Assembly (NCBI RefSeq): GCF_001542915.1
Contig: NZ_LNNH01000010.1
Location: 39,740 to 103,739, forward strand
Direction: 5' to 3'
Origin: Peribacillus simplex
GTDB lineage: Bacteria > Bacillota > Bacilli > Bacillales > DSM-1321
DNA length: 64,000 nucleotides
Each line of letters opens with the position of its first letter. Position 1 is the stretch's first letter. Positions 1-9,123 of the stretch are shown here, one piece after another. The position numbers and the translations under genes are program-made. The notes beneath the pieces are model-generated. The model saw nothing but the letters and a program-made list of their open reading frames with translations. It was not told where the DNA came from and did not search any database.

Positions 1-25
1 GCCATTTGGCTGCCTTTTCCAGGTT

Positions 26-673
26 TTAATAAGACCATATCTCTTCATCCATGATCCAATCATTTTTCTTTAAATCGAAGGATTCCGTATCATCTTGGAT
101 GGAGAAGTAAGCGGGCAGCGGCACCGATTTCCCGTTTGCTTTTTCCCAGCATTCTGCGAACCAATTTGCAAATGCCCGCTTCTCTTCTTCCTCGATTTCT
201 TCACTATTGGCTTCGTAAAATTCCCAGAACTCTTCTGATTGGCCGCCAAAGCGTTCCCCATAGTTCACACCTTCGATGATGCTCACACTCCCCCCAAATA
301 TGGCAGGATCTTTCCCGTCGTAAAACACTTCATTCGCCTGTCGATCCATCGAGAACATGGTAATCGACAGCTCCGAGGATTCTGGAAAGGATACGAAATC
401 CAATAATTCCACCTGTGAATAAAAGGTGTACGTATGCAATTTCTGAAGGTTGTTGATCAAGGCTTCGGATTGCAATTCCAGATTCGAATTCACCTCAGCT
501 ATATAGCCTTCGACCGAATAAGTAGATTTAGCTGTTTCTTTCACCGGTTCAACCTTGTCGCCTTCCAATGTTTCTTTTTCAGGATGCTCGTCCGTCTCAT
601 CCCGACTCGCTGGTGCACACCCCATCAGTCCCACCACCAGCATGGTAAGTAAAATAATGCCTATTTTTTTCAA
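26..673 (-). CDS. Putative lipoprotein of unknown function
   Basis: A 215-aa protein that I do not recognise beyond its export signal. It begins with a short positive N-terminus, a hydrophobic stretch and a lipobox (LMGC, Cys at about residue 19), so it is probably lipid-anchored on the outer face of the membrane. The mature part is strongly acidic, with an E/K-rich linker (about residues 25-45) followed by a globular region containing several aromatic and Glu-rich segments. The start is TTG, supported by a GAGG motif 7 nt upstream. No operon partner is visible. A role as an extracytoplasmic binding or stress lipoprotein is possible but not shown. Confidence 0.7.
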   Translation of the reverse strand: MKKIGIILLTMLVVGLMGCAPASRDETDEHPEKETLEGDKVEPVKETAKSTYSVEGYIAEVNSNLELQSEALINNLQKLHTYTFYSQVELLDFVSFPESSELSITMFSMDRQANEVFYDGKDPAIFGGSVSIIEGVNYGERFGGQSEEFWEFYEANSEEIEEEEKRAFANWFAECWEKANGKSVPLPAYFSIQDDTESFDLKKNDWIMDEEIWSY

Positions 674-753
674 CCGCTATCCTCATCTCTCTTGATACTT
701 TTTTTAACCCCCTATACTTACGATCCTTCCGCCAAAAGGTTTCGGTTGAAAGA

Positions 754-786
754 ATAAACCCCGACTACTTTTGCAGCCGGGGTTCC
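754..786 (-). terminator. Terminator of the amino-acid permease gene
   Basis: Inverted repeat with AACCCCG and CGGGGTT arms around a 14-nt loop, directly after the permease stop codon. On the minus strand it is followed by a T-rich stretch, so a Rho-independent terminator is the natural reading. Confidence 0.6.
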
Positions 787-791
787 GTAAG

Positions 792-2207
792 TCAATCCAG
801 TTCCGATTTCCTCATTTTCGCCGCCATCGCCTTGTTCTTGTTCCAAACCTTGAACTTCATGAAAATGGCCGCAAGTCCGATTATCACCACGAACAACAGG
901 CTTATGAAAAATCCGGGACGGATCTCCTTTTCGAGCAAGGTCCCACTGACCGCAGCAAAAATCAACAGCATGCCAAAAACGCCTGTGCCCTTGCTCCACG
1001 CTTTGCTTTCCAAGATCTTGAAAGAAGAAAGGATGATGAAGGACCAGTTATATAATAGTAAAATACCGGCAGCTGTCGTGATGTATTCATAAATCTTGCC
1101 TGGCAGGAGCAGGGCAGTGATGATCGAGCCTAAAAGCCCCAGCACCCCAAGACATAGTGACGGCAATGGCAGATCCTTGAATTTTTTAATCTTTTGCATG
1201 AATAACGAAGGGGCATTCCCATCATCGGCAATCGTTACCAATAAATTGGTCACACCGAATAATGAAGCCGTCATCGTCGAAAATCCAGCCACGATGATGG
1301 CCCCGTTAAAAACATGCGGAAAAAAAGCCAGATGATAACTATCCAACGCGGTTACAAAAGGACTCTCCTTCTCACTGAACGCCCCTAGCGAAACCATCGT
1401 GACAGCCAGTCCCAATGAGACTACATAGATGATCGTCAGTCCCAACAGCATGATCGTCCCTGCCTTGGGTGCCTCTTCTTTCTTTTTAAGCTGCATCGCC
1501 ATCAATCCGATCACTTCAATGCCGCCAAATGCATAAAAGGCATAAATGAGCGATGTCCAAAACCCTTTGAGCCCTTTTGGAAATAATTCGTTATACGTAT
1601 TGGGAAATGACGGCGGCTTCTCTCCATCGAGACCGAACCAACCAAGCACGGCACATGCTGCAAGGATGATGAACATGACGATTGCAGCCGTTTTTATGAT
1701 CGCAAGGAGGTTTTCAATCCTATCGAATCCTTTTGTTCCCATCAATACCACAACGATTGAAACAAAAGCAAACCCGGCGGAAAATAACCATAGCGGTACA
1801 CTCGGGAACCAAAATTGCGATAAAAGCGACAAGGCGGTCAACTGGCTGCCCATGATCAAAATATTCGAGGACCAATAATTCCAGCCGCAGCTAAAGCCAG
1901 CCCAACGGCCGAATGCTTTATTGGCATAATAACAAAAGGAGCCCTCTTGAGGGTCTTCTGCCGTCATTTTGGCGAGCAGGTTATACACGATATACGTACC
2001 AAGGGCAGCCAATATAAAGGAAAACACTATCGATGGACCCGTTGTGATAATCCCGATTGTCGATCCAAGAAAATATCCAGTACCGATCGTGCATCCTACA
2101 CCGACCAATGACAGCTGCCACCATTTCATATCGCCAGTTTGCCCGCCTGAATCAGATGCCTCCATGTTTTTCTTCCCTTTAGCTGGAGTACAATTGGCTT
2201 TTACCAT
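792..2207 (-). CDS. APC-family amino-acid permease
   Basis: A 471-aa integral membrane protein with about 12 hydrophobic segments. The first transmembrane region carries the APC-type glycine-rich stretch (GVGCTIGTGYFLGS) typical of amino acid/polyamine/organocation transporters, so it probably imports an amino acid by cation symport. The length fits the family. The start ATG is supported by GGAGGGGG a few bases upstream; the first 25 residues are hydrophilic and cytoplasmic. It is followed by its own terminator and lies 50 nt after an MFS gene on the same strand, so co-transcription with that gene is possible. Substrate is not predictable from sequence alone. Confidence 0.85.
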   Translation of the reverse strand: MVKANCTPAKGKKNMEASDSGGQTGDMKWWQLSLVGVGCTIGTGYFLGSTIGIITTGPSIVFSFILAALGTYIVYNLLAKMTAEDPQEGSFCYYANKAFGRWAGFSCGWNYWSSNILIMGSQLTALSLLSQFWFPSVPLWLFSAGFAFVSIVVVLMGTKGFDRIENLLAIIKTAAIVMFIILAACAVLGWFGLDGEKPPSFPNTYNELFPKGLKGFWTSLIYAFYAFGGIEVIGLMAMQLKKKEEAPKAGTIMLLGLTIIYVVSLGLAVTMVSLGAFSEKESPFVTALDSYHLAFFPHVFNGAIIVAGFSTMTASLFGVTNLLVTIADDGNAPSLFMQKIKKFKDLPLPSLCLGVLGLLGSIITALLLPGKIYEYITTAAGILLLYNWSFIILSSFKILESKAWSKGTGVFGMLLIFAAVSGTLLEKEIRPGFFISLLFVVIIGLAAIFMKFKVWNKNKAMAAKMRKSELD

Positions 2208-2257
2208 GACGCTCCCCCTCCATTCTTCATAGTGTTGATAAAGCGGAATCCGACTTA

Positions 2258-3484
2258 TTACTGGGCCGCTTCTTTTTTATCCGAACTAATGCATTTCAGC
2301 ACGATCAATACGATGCAAATGCCCATGATTCCAGAGATGATATAACTCATATTTAGATAGTTCTTCATCACAAGTGACATGACAGGTGGGCCCGCTGCGA
2401 CTCCGATGAACCTTGAGGACATATAAAAGGAGGTTATCGTCCCCCTCTGTTCCTTTTCGATATTTTGGGTGATGATGGCATCGAGCGTCGGCAGTAAAGC
2501 ACCAATTGCGATGCCCACCAGACTTGTAACGAGCAGGAGCAGGAATACCTTATCCTTAGTGAATCCGACAAAGACCAGGCTGATCGACAGCGTTGCCAAA
2601 CTGATCATGATGATCTTTTTCATGATCGGTAATTCACCTTTGATCTTCTTTCCTGCAATATAGGAAGAAACACAAAGAAAAAACAGCGGAATCGCGATGA
2701 CGAAGCCTTTCTTGACTCCATGCAGATGATGTATTTTCTCCAGGTTTTCCGACAAAAAGAAAAGGACCCCGAACAAAACCAACATAACAAATACACCAAT
2801 CAGGAATACGGTATACAGCCATTTGCCTTCCTTCTTGAAGATTTGTTTCGTATCATGCCAAAATTCCTTTAATTTCTTCGGTTCGTCCTTTTCTTTTGGT
2901 ACCTTAATGAAGAAAAAGACTAAGACGATTGATATCAAGCTGAAGAAGGAAATCGAGAAAAAGGGTAAAAACCATATAAATGCGGCAAAAAGGGAACCTA
3001 ATATCGGGCTCAGCACTTTTCCAAATGTATTCGATGTTTCGATGATGCCCAAGCACGAACTCGTTTTTTCATCATCATCCTTGTATAAGTCCCCGACTAA
3101 AGGCAGGATGATTGGCGAGGCTCCAGAAGCACCGATCCCTTGCAGCACTCTCCCAATGATGATCCAAGTATATGGATCATCGATCTTCCACGATGCATAT
3201 CCTGCAACCAAACCGCCAATCAAAGCAAGAACCAGGCTCGGCAGGATGACCATTTTCCGTCCGAAACGATCGGATAAATAACCTGCGATAGGGATTAAAA
3301 AAATGGAAGCTACCGAATAACTTGTAATGACCATGCTTGATTGAAATGAAGATATCCCCACCTTTTTCTCAAAAATGGGCAATACCGGGATAAGCATTGA
3401 ATTTCCAAGTGTCATAACTAATGGGATTGACGCCATACTGATCAAGCACCATATGCTGACATTATTTTTCTCATGACCTTCCAT
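2258..3484 (-). CDS. MFS transporter (probable drug or metabolite exporter)
   Basis: About 408 aa with 12 hydrophobic segments. The signature loop between TM2 and TM3 is present (GYLSDRFGRKMV), as is a TM5 motif-C-like region (GIIETSNTFGKVLSPILGS), the hallmark of antiporter-type drug exporters. The family exports small molecules in exchange for protons. I place the start at the ATG 15 nt inside the longest frame, because AGGAG sits 7 nt before it. It reads toward the APC permease 50 nt away. The exported compound is unknown. Confidence 0.85.
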   Translation of the reverse strand: MEGHEKNNVSIWCLISMASIPLVMTLGNSMLIPVLPIFEKKVGISSFQSSMVITSYSVASIFLIPIAGYLSDRFGRKMVILPSLVLALIGGLVAGYASWKIDDPYTWIIIGRVLQGIGASGASPIILPLVGDLYKDDDEKTSSCLGIIETSNTFGKVLSPILGSLFAAFIWFLPFFSISFFSLISIVLVFFFIKVPKEKDEPKKLKEFWHDTKQIFKKEGKWLYTVFLIGVFVMLVLFGVLFFLSENLEKIHHLHGVKKGFVIAIPLFFLCVSSYIAGKKIKGELPIMKKIIMISLATLSISLVFVGFTKDKVFLLLLVTSLVGIAIGALLPTLDAIITQNIEKEQRGTITSFYMSSRFIGVAAGPPVMSLVMKNYLNMSYIISGIMGICIVLIVLKCISSDKKEAAQ

Positions 3485-3729
3485 ACCTACACTCCTCATC
3501 CATTATAAACACGACTTTCAGCATACAAAGGCAAAAAAAATTGATGACTCAATCGTCCTTCATTGAATTTTGATGTCTTTAATTAATATGTTGTAGGGCG
3601 CAAAGATTTATTCAGCGGCTCCCTTGGATAATGAATGGTTCGTTTTCCAAGTCAAAAAAAGTGGTACAAGTCCATTTTCGTGAATACATTCAATTAAGCA
3701 GATGTATTTCATGATGAGGTGATGTTGTA

Positions 3730-4356
3730 TTGGCCATTTTTTTTAGCTATGTATTGCTGGGTCTATCCTTAGCGGCACCAATCGGCCCCATTAACGCCGG
3801 GCAATTGGACAAAGGAATCAAGAAAGGGTTTTGGCACGCCTGGATTTTCGGCTGGGGTGCCATTTTAGCGGATGCTGTCTATTTGTTCCTTGTCTATTAC
3901 GGGGTCAGCCGCTTTCTGGAAAACTCCTTCATGCAAACATTTTTATGGCTTTTTGGCTTTTTTGTCCTGACTTATACCGGTATTGAAAGCCTTTTTAGTG
4001 CAGGTAAAATAGAAGTGAATGCACGGAATGTGAAAGAATCCCACTTTTCTTCTTTTGCATCAGGATTCATCATGGCCCTCTCGAACCCTTTATCCATTTT
4101 GTTCTGGCTCGGTATTTACGGCTCGATCCTGGCAAACACCACGACTAAATACGACTTTCATCACATACTTCTATATAGCTCAGGCATCCTTCTCGGCCTC
4201 TTAGCCTGGGATACCACAATGGCCATCATCTCCAGCAGCTTCAGACGTTTTTTATCCAAACCCATCCTTGTTGGCATATCCGTCATCTCCGGGCTATCCC
4301 TAATCGGAATCGGCATATACTTTGCCATTCAGGCCGCAAAAGTACTATTTACATAA
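3730..4356 (+). CDS. LysE-family amino-acid exporter
   Basis: A 208-aa membrane protein with about six hydrophobic segments. The N-terminus carries the family signature (LSLAAPIGPINAGQ), and the middle has the matching SNPLSILFW stretch. LysE/RhtB proteins export basic or neutral amino acids or related metabolites. The start is TTG with GAGGTGAT about 7 nt upstream. It is transcribed alone and converges on thrZ, with a strong hairpin between them. It could relieve amino-acid overload, but no regulator is adjacent to hint at the substrate. Confidence 0.85.
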   Translation: MAIFFSYVLLGLSLAAPIGPINAGQLDKGIKKGFWHAWIFGWGAILADAVYLFLVYYGVSRFLENSFMQTFLWLFGFFVLTYTGIESLFSAGKIEVNARNVKESHFSSFASGFIMALSNPLSILFWLGIYGSILANTTTKYDFHHILLYSSGILLGLLAWDTTMAIISSSFRRFLSKPILVGISVISGLSLIGIGIYFAIQAAKVLFT

Positions 4357-4364
4357 ACGAAACA

Positions 4365-4418
4365 CCCCCTGTTGATAGCAAAAGCCCCCGAGCAGAGGCT
4401 TTTGCCATCAACAGGGGG
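4365..4418. terminator. Long perfect hairpin between convergent genes
   Basis: Inverted repeat with CCCCCTGTTGAT...AAAAGCC on one side and GGCTTTT...ATCAACAGGGGG on the other, more than 20 bp of stem. It lies just after the LysE-type gene and faces the thrZ 3' end. There is no long T run, so it may end transcription from both sides by structure or act as an mRNA 3' protector. Confidence 0.6.
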
Positions 4419-4437
4419 GCGCTTTGACGGAAATGGG

Positions 4438-4515
4438 AACTTTTCTCGAAGGTATGATGCTTTTACTCGCGAATTCGTGTTTCTCCTGGAATTTCGCCGT
4501 CTATTCGTGATTTAC
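4438..4515. repeat. Intergenic degenerate repeat array (copy 1)
   Basis: Short motifs of the type ACTTTTCTCG and TACTCGCGAATTCG are spaced through this 3' intergenic stretch. Closely related words occur at 29809-29872 and, in inverted form, at 12911-13020. This looks like an interspersed non-coding repeat family. Function unknown. Confidence 0.4.
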
Positions 4516-4529
4516 GTGAGAGTTCACTC

Positions 4530-6449
4530 CTAGTTGCTGCGTACTTTTATTTGTTGGAGCAGTTTGTTGATGAATGCATCTATTGAACTTGATTCATAAT
4601 TTTGCTCGCCGTATTTCCGGACGTTGACTTGATTTTCCTGCTCTTCTTTATCGCCAAGGACAAGCATATATGGAATTTTCCCCATCTGGGCTTCCCTGAT
4701 TTTATATCCCAGCTTTTCGTTTCGTTCGTCTGTTGTCACTCTTATGCCGAGTCTTTTGAGCTGTTTTTGGAGTTTATGGCAAAATGGAATATGAACATGC
4801 GAGACAGGGATGAGTTGAACCTGTACCGGGGCAAGCCATACCGGGAAAGCCCCGGCAAAATGCTCAATCAGGATACCAAAAAAACGATCAATCGAGCCAT
4901 AAATCGCACGATGGATGACGACCGGGCGGACTTTTTCATTTTCTTCATCGATGTAAGTCAAATCGAATTTTTCCGGCATTTGAAAATCAAGTTGAATGGT
5001 TGCACATTGATGGCTCCGTTTTAATGCATCCTTAATATGAAAATCAATTTTCGGCCCGTAAAATGCTCCGTCGCCTTCATTTAATTGATAAGGTATGCCG
5101 ATATCGGCAAGCACATTTTTCAAGGCTGCTTCAGAGGCATCCCAAAGGGAGTCATCTCCCAATGAATCCTCTGGTCGAGTCGAGAGCTCCACGGAATATT
5201 CGAATCCAAATGTACGATACACTTCGTCAATCAGTTGAAACACCTGCTTGATCTCCCCCTCGATTTGATCCTGCCGGACGAATAGGTGAGCATCATCCTG
5301 GCAAAATGTCCGGACCCGAAGCATTCCGTTCAATGCTCCACTATATTCATGGCGATGGACTTGACCGAACTCGGCCATCCTGATGGGTAAGTCCCTGTAG
5401 GAATAGCGGTTATTTTTGAAGATAAGCATATGACCCGGGCAATTCATCGGCTTCATCGCGAATTTTGTCTCATCGACCTCAGTAAAGTACATATTTTCAT
5501 GATAGTGATCCCAGTGGCCCGATCTTTCCCATAACCGCTGATTCATCATGAACGGCGTGCGAACCTCGTCATAATCAGCATCGCCCTGGAGCTCACGCGA
5601 GAACTTCTCCAACTCATTCCTGATGATTTGTCCTTTCGGTAAATAAAACGGCATTCCAGGGGCTTCCTCGGAAAACATGAATAGTTCGAGCTGCTTCCCT
5701 AATTTCCGGTGATCGTGCTTGGCTGCTTCTTCCATAAAATCCAAGTGATCTTGTAAATCTTTTTTCCTTCCGAAGGCGACCCCATATACCCGTTGAAGAA
5801 CTTCATTTCGTTTGTCTCCCCGCCAATAGGCACCTGAAACACGTGTCAACTTGAATGCTTTTACCAAAGATGTCGAGGGAAGATGCGGTCCGCGGCAAAG
5901 GTCAATAAACTCCCCTTGTTGATAAAGCGTTAGTTTTTCACCGTTCGGGATGTTCCTCGCAATATCCAGCTTGAATGACTCTCCTTGACTTTCGAATAGC
6001 TTCACCGCTTCTTCATAAGAAACCTCCCTCCTTTTTATTTCCAGATTTTCGTTTATGATTTTTTCCATCTCTTTTTCAATGGCTTGCAGACTCTCTGCGC
6101 TCAAAGGATGATCGAGCTTAAAATCATAGTAAAACCCATCCTCGATGACCTTACCCAAGCCCAGTTTCGCCGTGCCATGAAGTCTCTTCACCGCTTGGGC
6201 CAAAATATGCGCCGAAGTGTGCCGCAACACGTGCAGTCCTTCCTCCGAATCAAGTGTTAAAATCGAGAGTTCAGCATCTTCATTCAATTGGAAATGTAGA
6301 TCGACCAGTTGCTTATCGAGCTTTCCTGCAACTGCCTTTTTCCTTAAGCTTGAGCTGATGGAGCCTGCCACGCTTCCCACTGTCGCACCCATCGGATATT
6401 CCTTCTGCTTCCCATCCGGGAATCGGATTTTGATCATTTTTTCATCCAT
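4530..6449 (-). CDS. thrZ: Threonyl-tRNA synthetase, ThrZ type
   Basis: A 639-aa class II aminoacyl-tRNA synthetase that charges tRNA-Thr. Order: TGS domain (about 1-65), editing domain with the HTSAH motif (near residue 77) and CRGPH (near 185), catalytic core with motif 2 (RMAEFGQVHRHE) and zinc/active-site motifs (MNCPGH, CQDDAH, VVIHRA), then the anticodon-binding domain (from about 540). By memory of both Bacillus subtilis enzymes, the sequence resembles the inducible ThrZ more than ThrS, for example in MFSEEAPGMPFYLPKGQ. The start ATG has AAGGGGTG 8 nt upstream. Expression should be set by the two upstream T-box leaders. A second, constitutive thrS may exist elsewhere in the genome. Confidence 0.95.
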   Translation of the reverse strand: MDEKMIKIRFPDGKQKEYPMGATVGSVAGSISSSLRKKAVAGKLDKQLVDLHFQLNEDAELSILTLDSEEGLHVLRHTSAHILAQAVKRLHGTAKLGLGKVIEDGFYYDFKLDHPLSAESLQAIEKEMEKIINENLEIKRREVSYEEAVKLFESQGESFKLDIARNIPNGEKLTLYQQGEFIDLCRGPHLPSTSLVKAFKLTRVSGAYWRGDKRNEVLQRVYGVAFGRKKDLQDHLDFMEEAAKHDHRKLGKQLELFMFSEEAPGMPFYLPKGQIIRNELEKFSRELQGDADYDEVRTPFMMNQRLWERSGHWDHYHENMYFTEVDETKFAMKPMNCPGHMLIFKNNRYSYRDLPIRMAEFGQVHRHEYSGALNGMLRVRTFCQDDAHLFVRQDQIEGEIKQVFQLIDEVYRTFGFEYSVELSTRPEDSLGDDSLWDASEAALKNVLADIGIPYQLNEGDGAFYGPKIDFHIKDALKRSHQCATIQLDFQMPEKFDLTYIDEENEKVRPVVIHRAIYGSIDRFFGILIEHFAGAFPVWLAPVQVQLIPVSHVHIPFCHKLQKQLKRLGIRVTTDERNEKLGYKIREAQMGKIPYMLVLGDKEEQENQVNVRKYGEQNYESSSIDAFINKLLQQIKVRSN

Positions 6450-6471
6450 TACATGAACACCCCTTTAGAAT

Positions 6472-6712
6472 AATAAAAAAAACGCACTCATCCCTAAGCA
6501 AGGGACGAGTGCGTTTACTCGTGGTTCCACCCAATTTCCCATAAGCAAGAAAACACTCATGGCTCTGGAGCTTGTAACGCAGCTTAGACGATATCAGCTA
6601 CTAAAAGTTCACTGATATAGCTCAAAGGCGGTAAATCATTTTCCTAAGCCAGGAAGTTCGCAGCTGCCCTTCCCTCTCTGAAAACCGTAAAAATGATTAT
6701 TGTCCTTTTCAT
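6472..6712 (-). promoter_or_regulatory. T-box leader 2 (gene-proximal), Thr specifier
   Basis: On the minus strand this has the T-box layout: apical Stem I motifs AGAGAGGGAAGG and GCTGCGAA, a specifier codon ACC (complement of 6630-6632) followed by G-CC-TTTGAG, the T-box sequence GGGTGGAACCACG (6520-6532), and a terminator with GCACTCGTCCCT/AGGGATGAGTGC arms before a run of T (6472-6511). Uncharged tRNA-Thr should favour the antiterminator and allow thrZ transcription. Confidence 0.9.
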
Positions 6713-6732
6713 CGCAATGGTTTTATAAACAA

Positions 6733-6960
6733 AAAAACGCACTCATCCCTAAGCAAGGGACGAGTGCGTTACCCGTGATTCCACCCAATTTCCCATAAGT
6801 ATCATCACTTATGGCTCTGGAGCTTGTAACGCAGCTTAGACGATATCGGTTACTCTCGTTCACCAATAAAAGCTCAAAGGCGGTAAATCATTTTCCTAAG
6901 CCAGGAAGTTCGCAGCTATCCTTCCCTCTCTTAAGACCGTAAAAATGATTGTTGTCCTCA
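6733..6960 (-). promoter_or_regulatory. T-box leader 1 (promoter-proximal), Thr specifier
   Basis: A second complete T-box copy in tandem with leader 2. It has the same Stem I apical motifs, specifier ACC (complement of 6882-6884), T-box element GGGTGGAATCACG (6774-6786, one change from the usual ACC) and its own terminator followed by seven T residues (6732-6770). The two leaders are highly similar over Stem I but differ in the Stem II/III region. Transcription must escape both terminators to reach thrZ. Confidence 0.9.
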
Positions 6961-7126
6961 TCATGGCTTATGCTATTGCAAATCGATTTTTATATTGTTA
7001 TACATATTACAACCAATCCCTGAAAGTTACAACATTTTATTCCAAAAAATATTACTTTTACCAAATGAATAATCCCTATCCTAGCACTCTACCATTTGGT
7101 ATAATTAGTAAAAAAAGGAGGGTCCC

Positions 7127-7402
7127 ATGAAAAATTTAAGCAGCTGGTCGATCGGATTCGCCGTGATGGGTGCCGCAGCATTTGGCTTTTCTTTTGTCAG
7201 CAAAGAAGCCTTCGATTTTTTAATGGTCTTCGGATTCGGGGCATTATTACTCGGCATGCTATTAAGTTTCGCGGCCATATTCAAAAAGGAAAAAGGAAAG
7301 ACGAAATTTTTGGCTGTCGCCACGTTCTTTCTTTTAAGCTTCATCCTGGTTTGGAATGAACCCTTTCAAATCATCAGGCTGTTAACATGGATGAGGAATT
7401 AA
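7127..7402 (+). CDS. Small membrane protein of unknown function
   Basis: A 91-aa protein with three hydrophobic segments (about residues 8-25, 30-52 and 60-80), a short basic loop (KKEKGKTK) and a positive C-terminus. I do not recognise the family. The start ATG follows a clear AAAGGAGG with good spacing, which supports it as a real gene. The next gene starts about 30 nt later on the same strand, so the two may be co-transcribed. Confidence 0.65.
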   Translation: MKNLSSWSIGFAVMGAAAFGFSFVSKEAFDFLMVFGFGALLLGMLLSFAAIFKKEKGKTKFLAVATFFLLSFILVWNEPFQIIRLLTWMRN

Positions 7403-7433
7403 TTTGCTCTAACGACTGGGAGGCGATCCATAG

Positions 7434-8060
7434 ATGGACATTTGTTTCATTGGCGGCGGCAATCACGCGAATTCCGAATTAGCTGAAGTGTACCTGGAAC
7501 TTTCAAACATGATGAAGCCCCATGCCAAAATTTTAATAATCCCGTTTGCAACCGATGTTTCCCGGTACGAAGGCTGGCTGGCAACCGTCAAGAAAGCCTT
7601 TTCCATCATGGAACATGCTAGTGTTGACTTATTGAGAGAAAACCTTTCGGAGCAAGAGATGCAACAAGCCCTAAACGAATATGATGCTCTTTATTTTATT
7701 GGCGGCAGGCCAGAACGATTGATCACTGTCATGGAAAATAAAGGCCTTACACCGATCTTGAAAAACTTTAATGGCTTATTGATTGGATATAGTGCGGGTT
7801 CGTTAGCCTTCTGCACGGATTGCATAATGACGAAAGATACAGACTATCCAGAAACGATAATGATCAAAGGCTTGGCATTAGTTGAGTTCAGCGTTGAAGT
7901 CCATTACGAAGCTAAGATAGATGGAGAATTGCTTCCCCTTTCAACTGAACGAAAAATATATGCCATTCCAGATGGAAGTGCCCTTTTCACAAAGAACGGC
8001 GAACTCTATAAAGTGGTGAATGATATATACTTCTTTCAAAATGGTACACGCTTTCCCTGA
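7434..8060 (+). CDS. Peptidase S51 family protein (PepE/YgaJ-like)
   Basis: A 208-aa cytoplasmic protein of the dipeptidase E/cyanophycinase class. The nucleophile elbow GYSAGS (Ser at about residue 122) and the upstream FIGGRPERL stretch match the S51 fold; a downstream EVHYEAK may carry the catalytic His. The family cleaves Asp-containing dipeptides or related substrates; the precise substrate here is unknown. The start ATG is preceded by GGGAGGCG. It follows a small membrane-protein gene with a short gap. Confidence 0.75.
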   Translation: MDICFIGGGNHANSELAEVYLELSNMMKPHAKILIIPFATDVSRYEGWLATVKKAFSIMEHASVDLLRENLSEQEMQQALNEYDALYFIGGRPERLITVMENKGLTPILKNFNGLLIGYSAGSLAFCTDCIMTKDTDYPETIMIKGLALVEFSVEVHYEAKIDGELLPLSTERKIYAIPDGSALFTKNGELYKVVNDIYFFQNGTRFP

Positions 8061-8098
8061 GTGAAGGAGTTGCTTGGAAACATTCTTGAGAAAGTTAT

Positions 8099-8707
8099 TC
8101 AGCTTGGATGGTCTTCGGTGTGACCAACCGATCCCGTTGCATTCTTCACACGGAGCATTAAGGTAAGTCCAGTGGACCACAAGATCAGGGCGCAGCCAAA
8201 GCCGAGCAGTGATAATTTTGCAGTAATTTCATGACCTCCAAGCATGAAGGCGCTTGGAGCGGCCAGTAACGTGATAAGTGCCAACGAGCAAAGCAGCGTT
8301 CCGGTCAAATAGTAGAGCTTGATTTGAAAAAGCGATGCCAGGGGTAAGAAATGCAGGCCCACGATAATAGCGATGACGCCAGGTATAAGATCGGTTTGAT
8401 GGGTCGCGTTACAGATGGCTATGGCTGCCCCGATCAGCAAACCTTCGGCGATGAAGACGATATTGAACCAGAATCGGATTCGCTTCAGCTTCCCTGTAAT
8501 TTGATGCGGCATTTCTTGTGCCGCATGTAACAGTGAAATGCCTCCGATAAGCAGGAGGAATCCAACCAGTATGGCGGCGAGTTCCACGTACGGAAAGCCC
8601 CATTCTTGCAATCCCATTACACCGATACCTGCCCACAGCGTACCGAAGAACGCCATGAAAATGACTCCAATTCCTGTACCGCGATATGCTTCTTTCGTTT
8701 GCATCAT
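8099..8707 (-). CDS. Integral membrane protein, DUF7010-like
   Basis: About 202 aa with six hydrophobic segments and little else. Topology suggests a compact bundle with cytoplasmic ends (MMQTKEAYRG at the N-terminus). I recall similar Bacillus proteins filed under DUF7010, but that is from memory only. I chose the internal ATG-ATG because GAAAGGAAAC precedes it, rather than the ATG ten codons earlier. It converges with the S51 peptidase gene. Function unknown. Confidence 0.6.
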   Translation of the reverse strand: MMQTKEAYRGTGIGVIFMAFFGTLWAGIGVMGLQEWGFPYVELAAILVGFLLLIGGISLLHAAQEMPHQITGKLKRIRFWFNIVFIAEGLLIGAAIAICNATHQTDLIPGVIAIIVGLHFLPLASLFQIKLYYLTGTLLCSLALITLLAAPSAFMLGGHEITAKLSLLGFGCALILWSTGLTLMLRVKNATGSVGHTEDHPS

Positions 8708-8854
8708 CCCGTTTCCTTTCATCTTCAGTAATATCATACATAAACCATCATACTGCAGAAATTAGCCGATTATTCATGATCCATTTACCTAAAAAGCGAA
8801 AGGGAGATATGATTGCGGGAGAAGGGATGGCTATCATCCGCTTCTCCCGCGATT

Positions 8855-9121
8855 TCATTTCCAATTGAATAGTTGCTTGACTGGCGCCGCAAGAAGCTGA
8901 TCATAGGCGAACTCGTCAGGATATTGACTCAGATCATGTATGGATAAGGCCTCATCCACCTTCTGATTCCTATGATCGGACACATATATCCCACATTCCG
9001 GGCAGTTTATGGCAGGAACCTGCAGGAGCTTTATCGATCGCTTCCCATCGGGCATGATCCAGAAACAGTCCTTCTTTTCACTTTCTTCAACGTTAGGGGC
9101 ATTGCACCACAAGCAGTCCAT
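8855..9121 (-). CDS. yokU: YokU-family CxxC zinc-binding-like protein
   Basis: An 88-aa protein with two CxxC pairs (CLWC near the N-terminus and CPEC near residue 40), as in the YokU/YgiT-type zinc-ribbon domain. In Bacillus subtilis yokU is the neighbour of kamA, and the same arrangement is seen here: its ATG lies 2 nt after the kamA stop. AAGGAGG is 7 nt upstream of the chosen ATG; the ATG two codons earlier is too close to it. Likely translationally coupled to kamA. Molecular role not established. Confidence 0.75.
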   Translation of the reverse strand: MDCLWCNAPNVEESEKKDCFWIMPDGKRSIKLLQVPAINCPECGIYVSDHRNQKVDEALSIHDLSQYPDEFAYDQLLAAPVKQLFNWK

Positions 9122-9123
9122 CT

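Noticed and set aside
6540-6612. GTAACC/GTAGCT codons after the T-box Stem I considered as specifier
   Set aside because: They lie after the Stem I 3' side; the ACC before G-CC-TTTGAG fits the known specifier position and is identical in both leaders.
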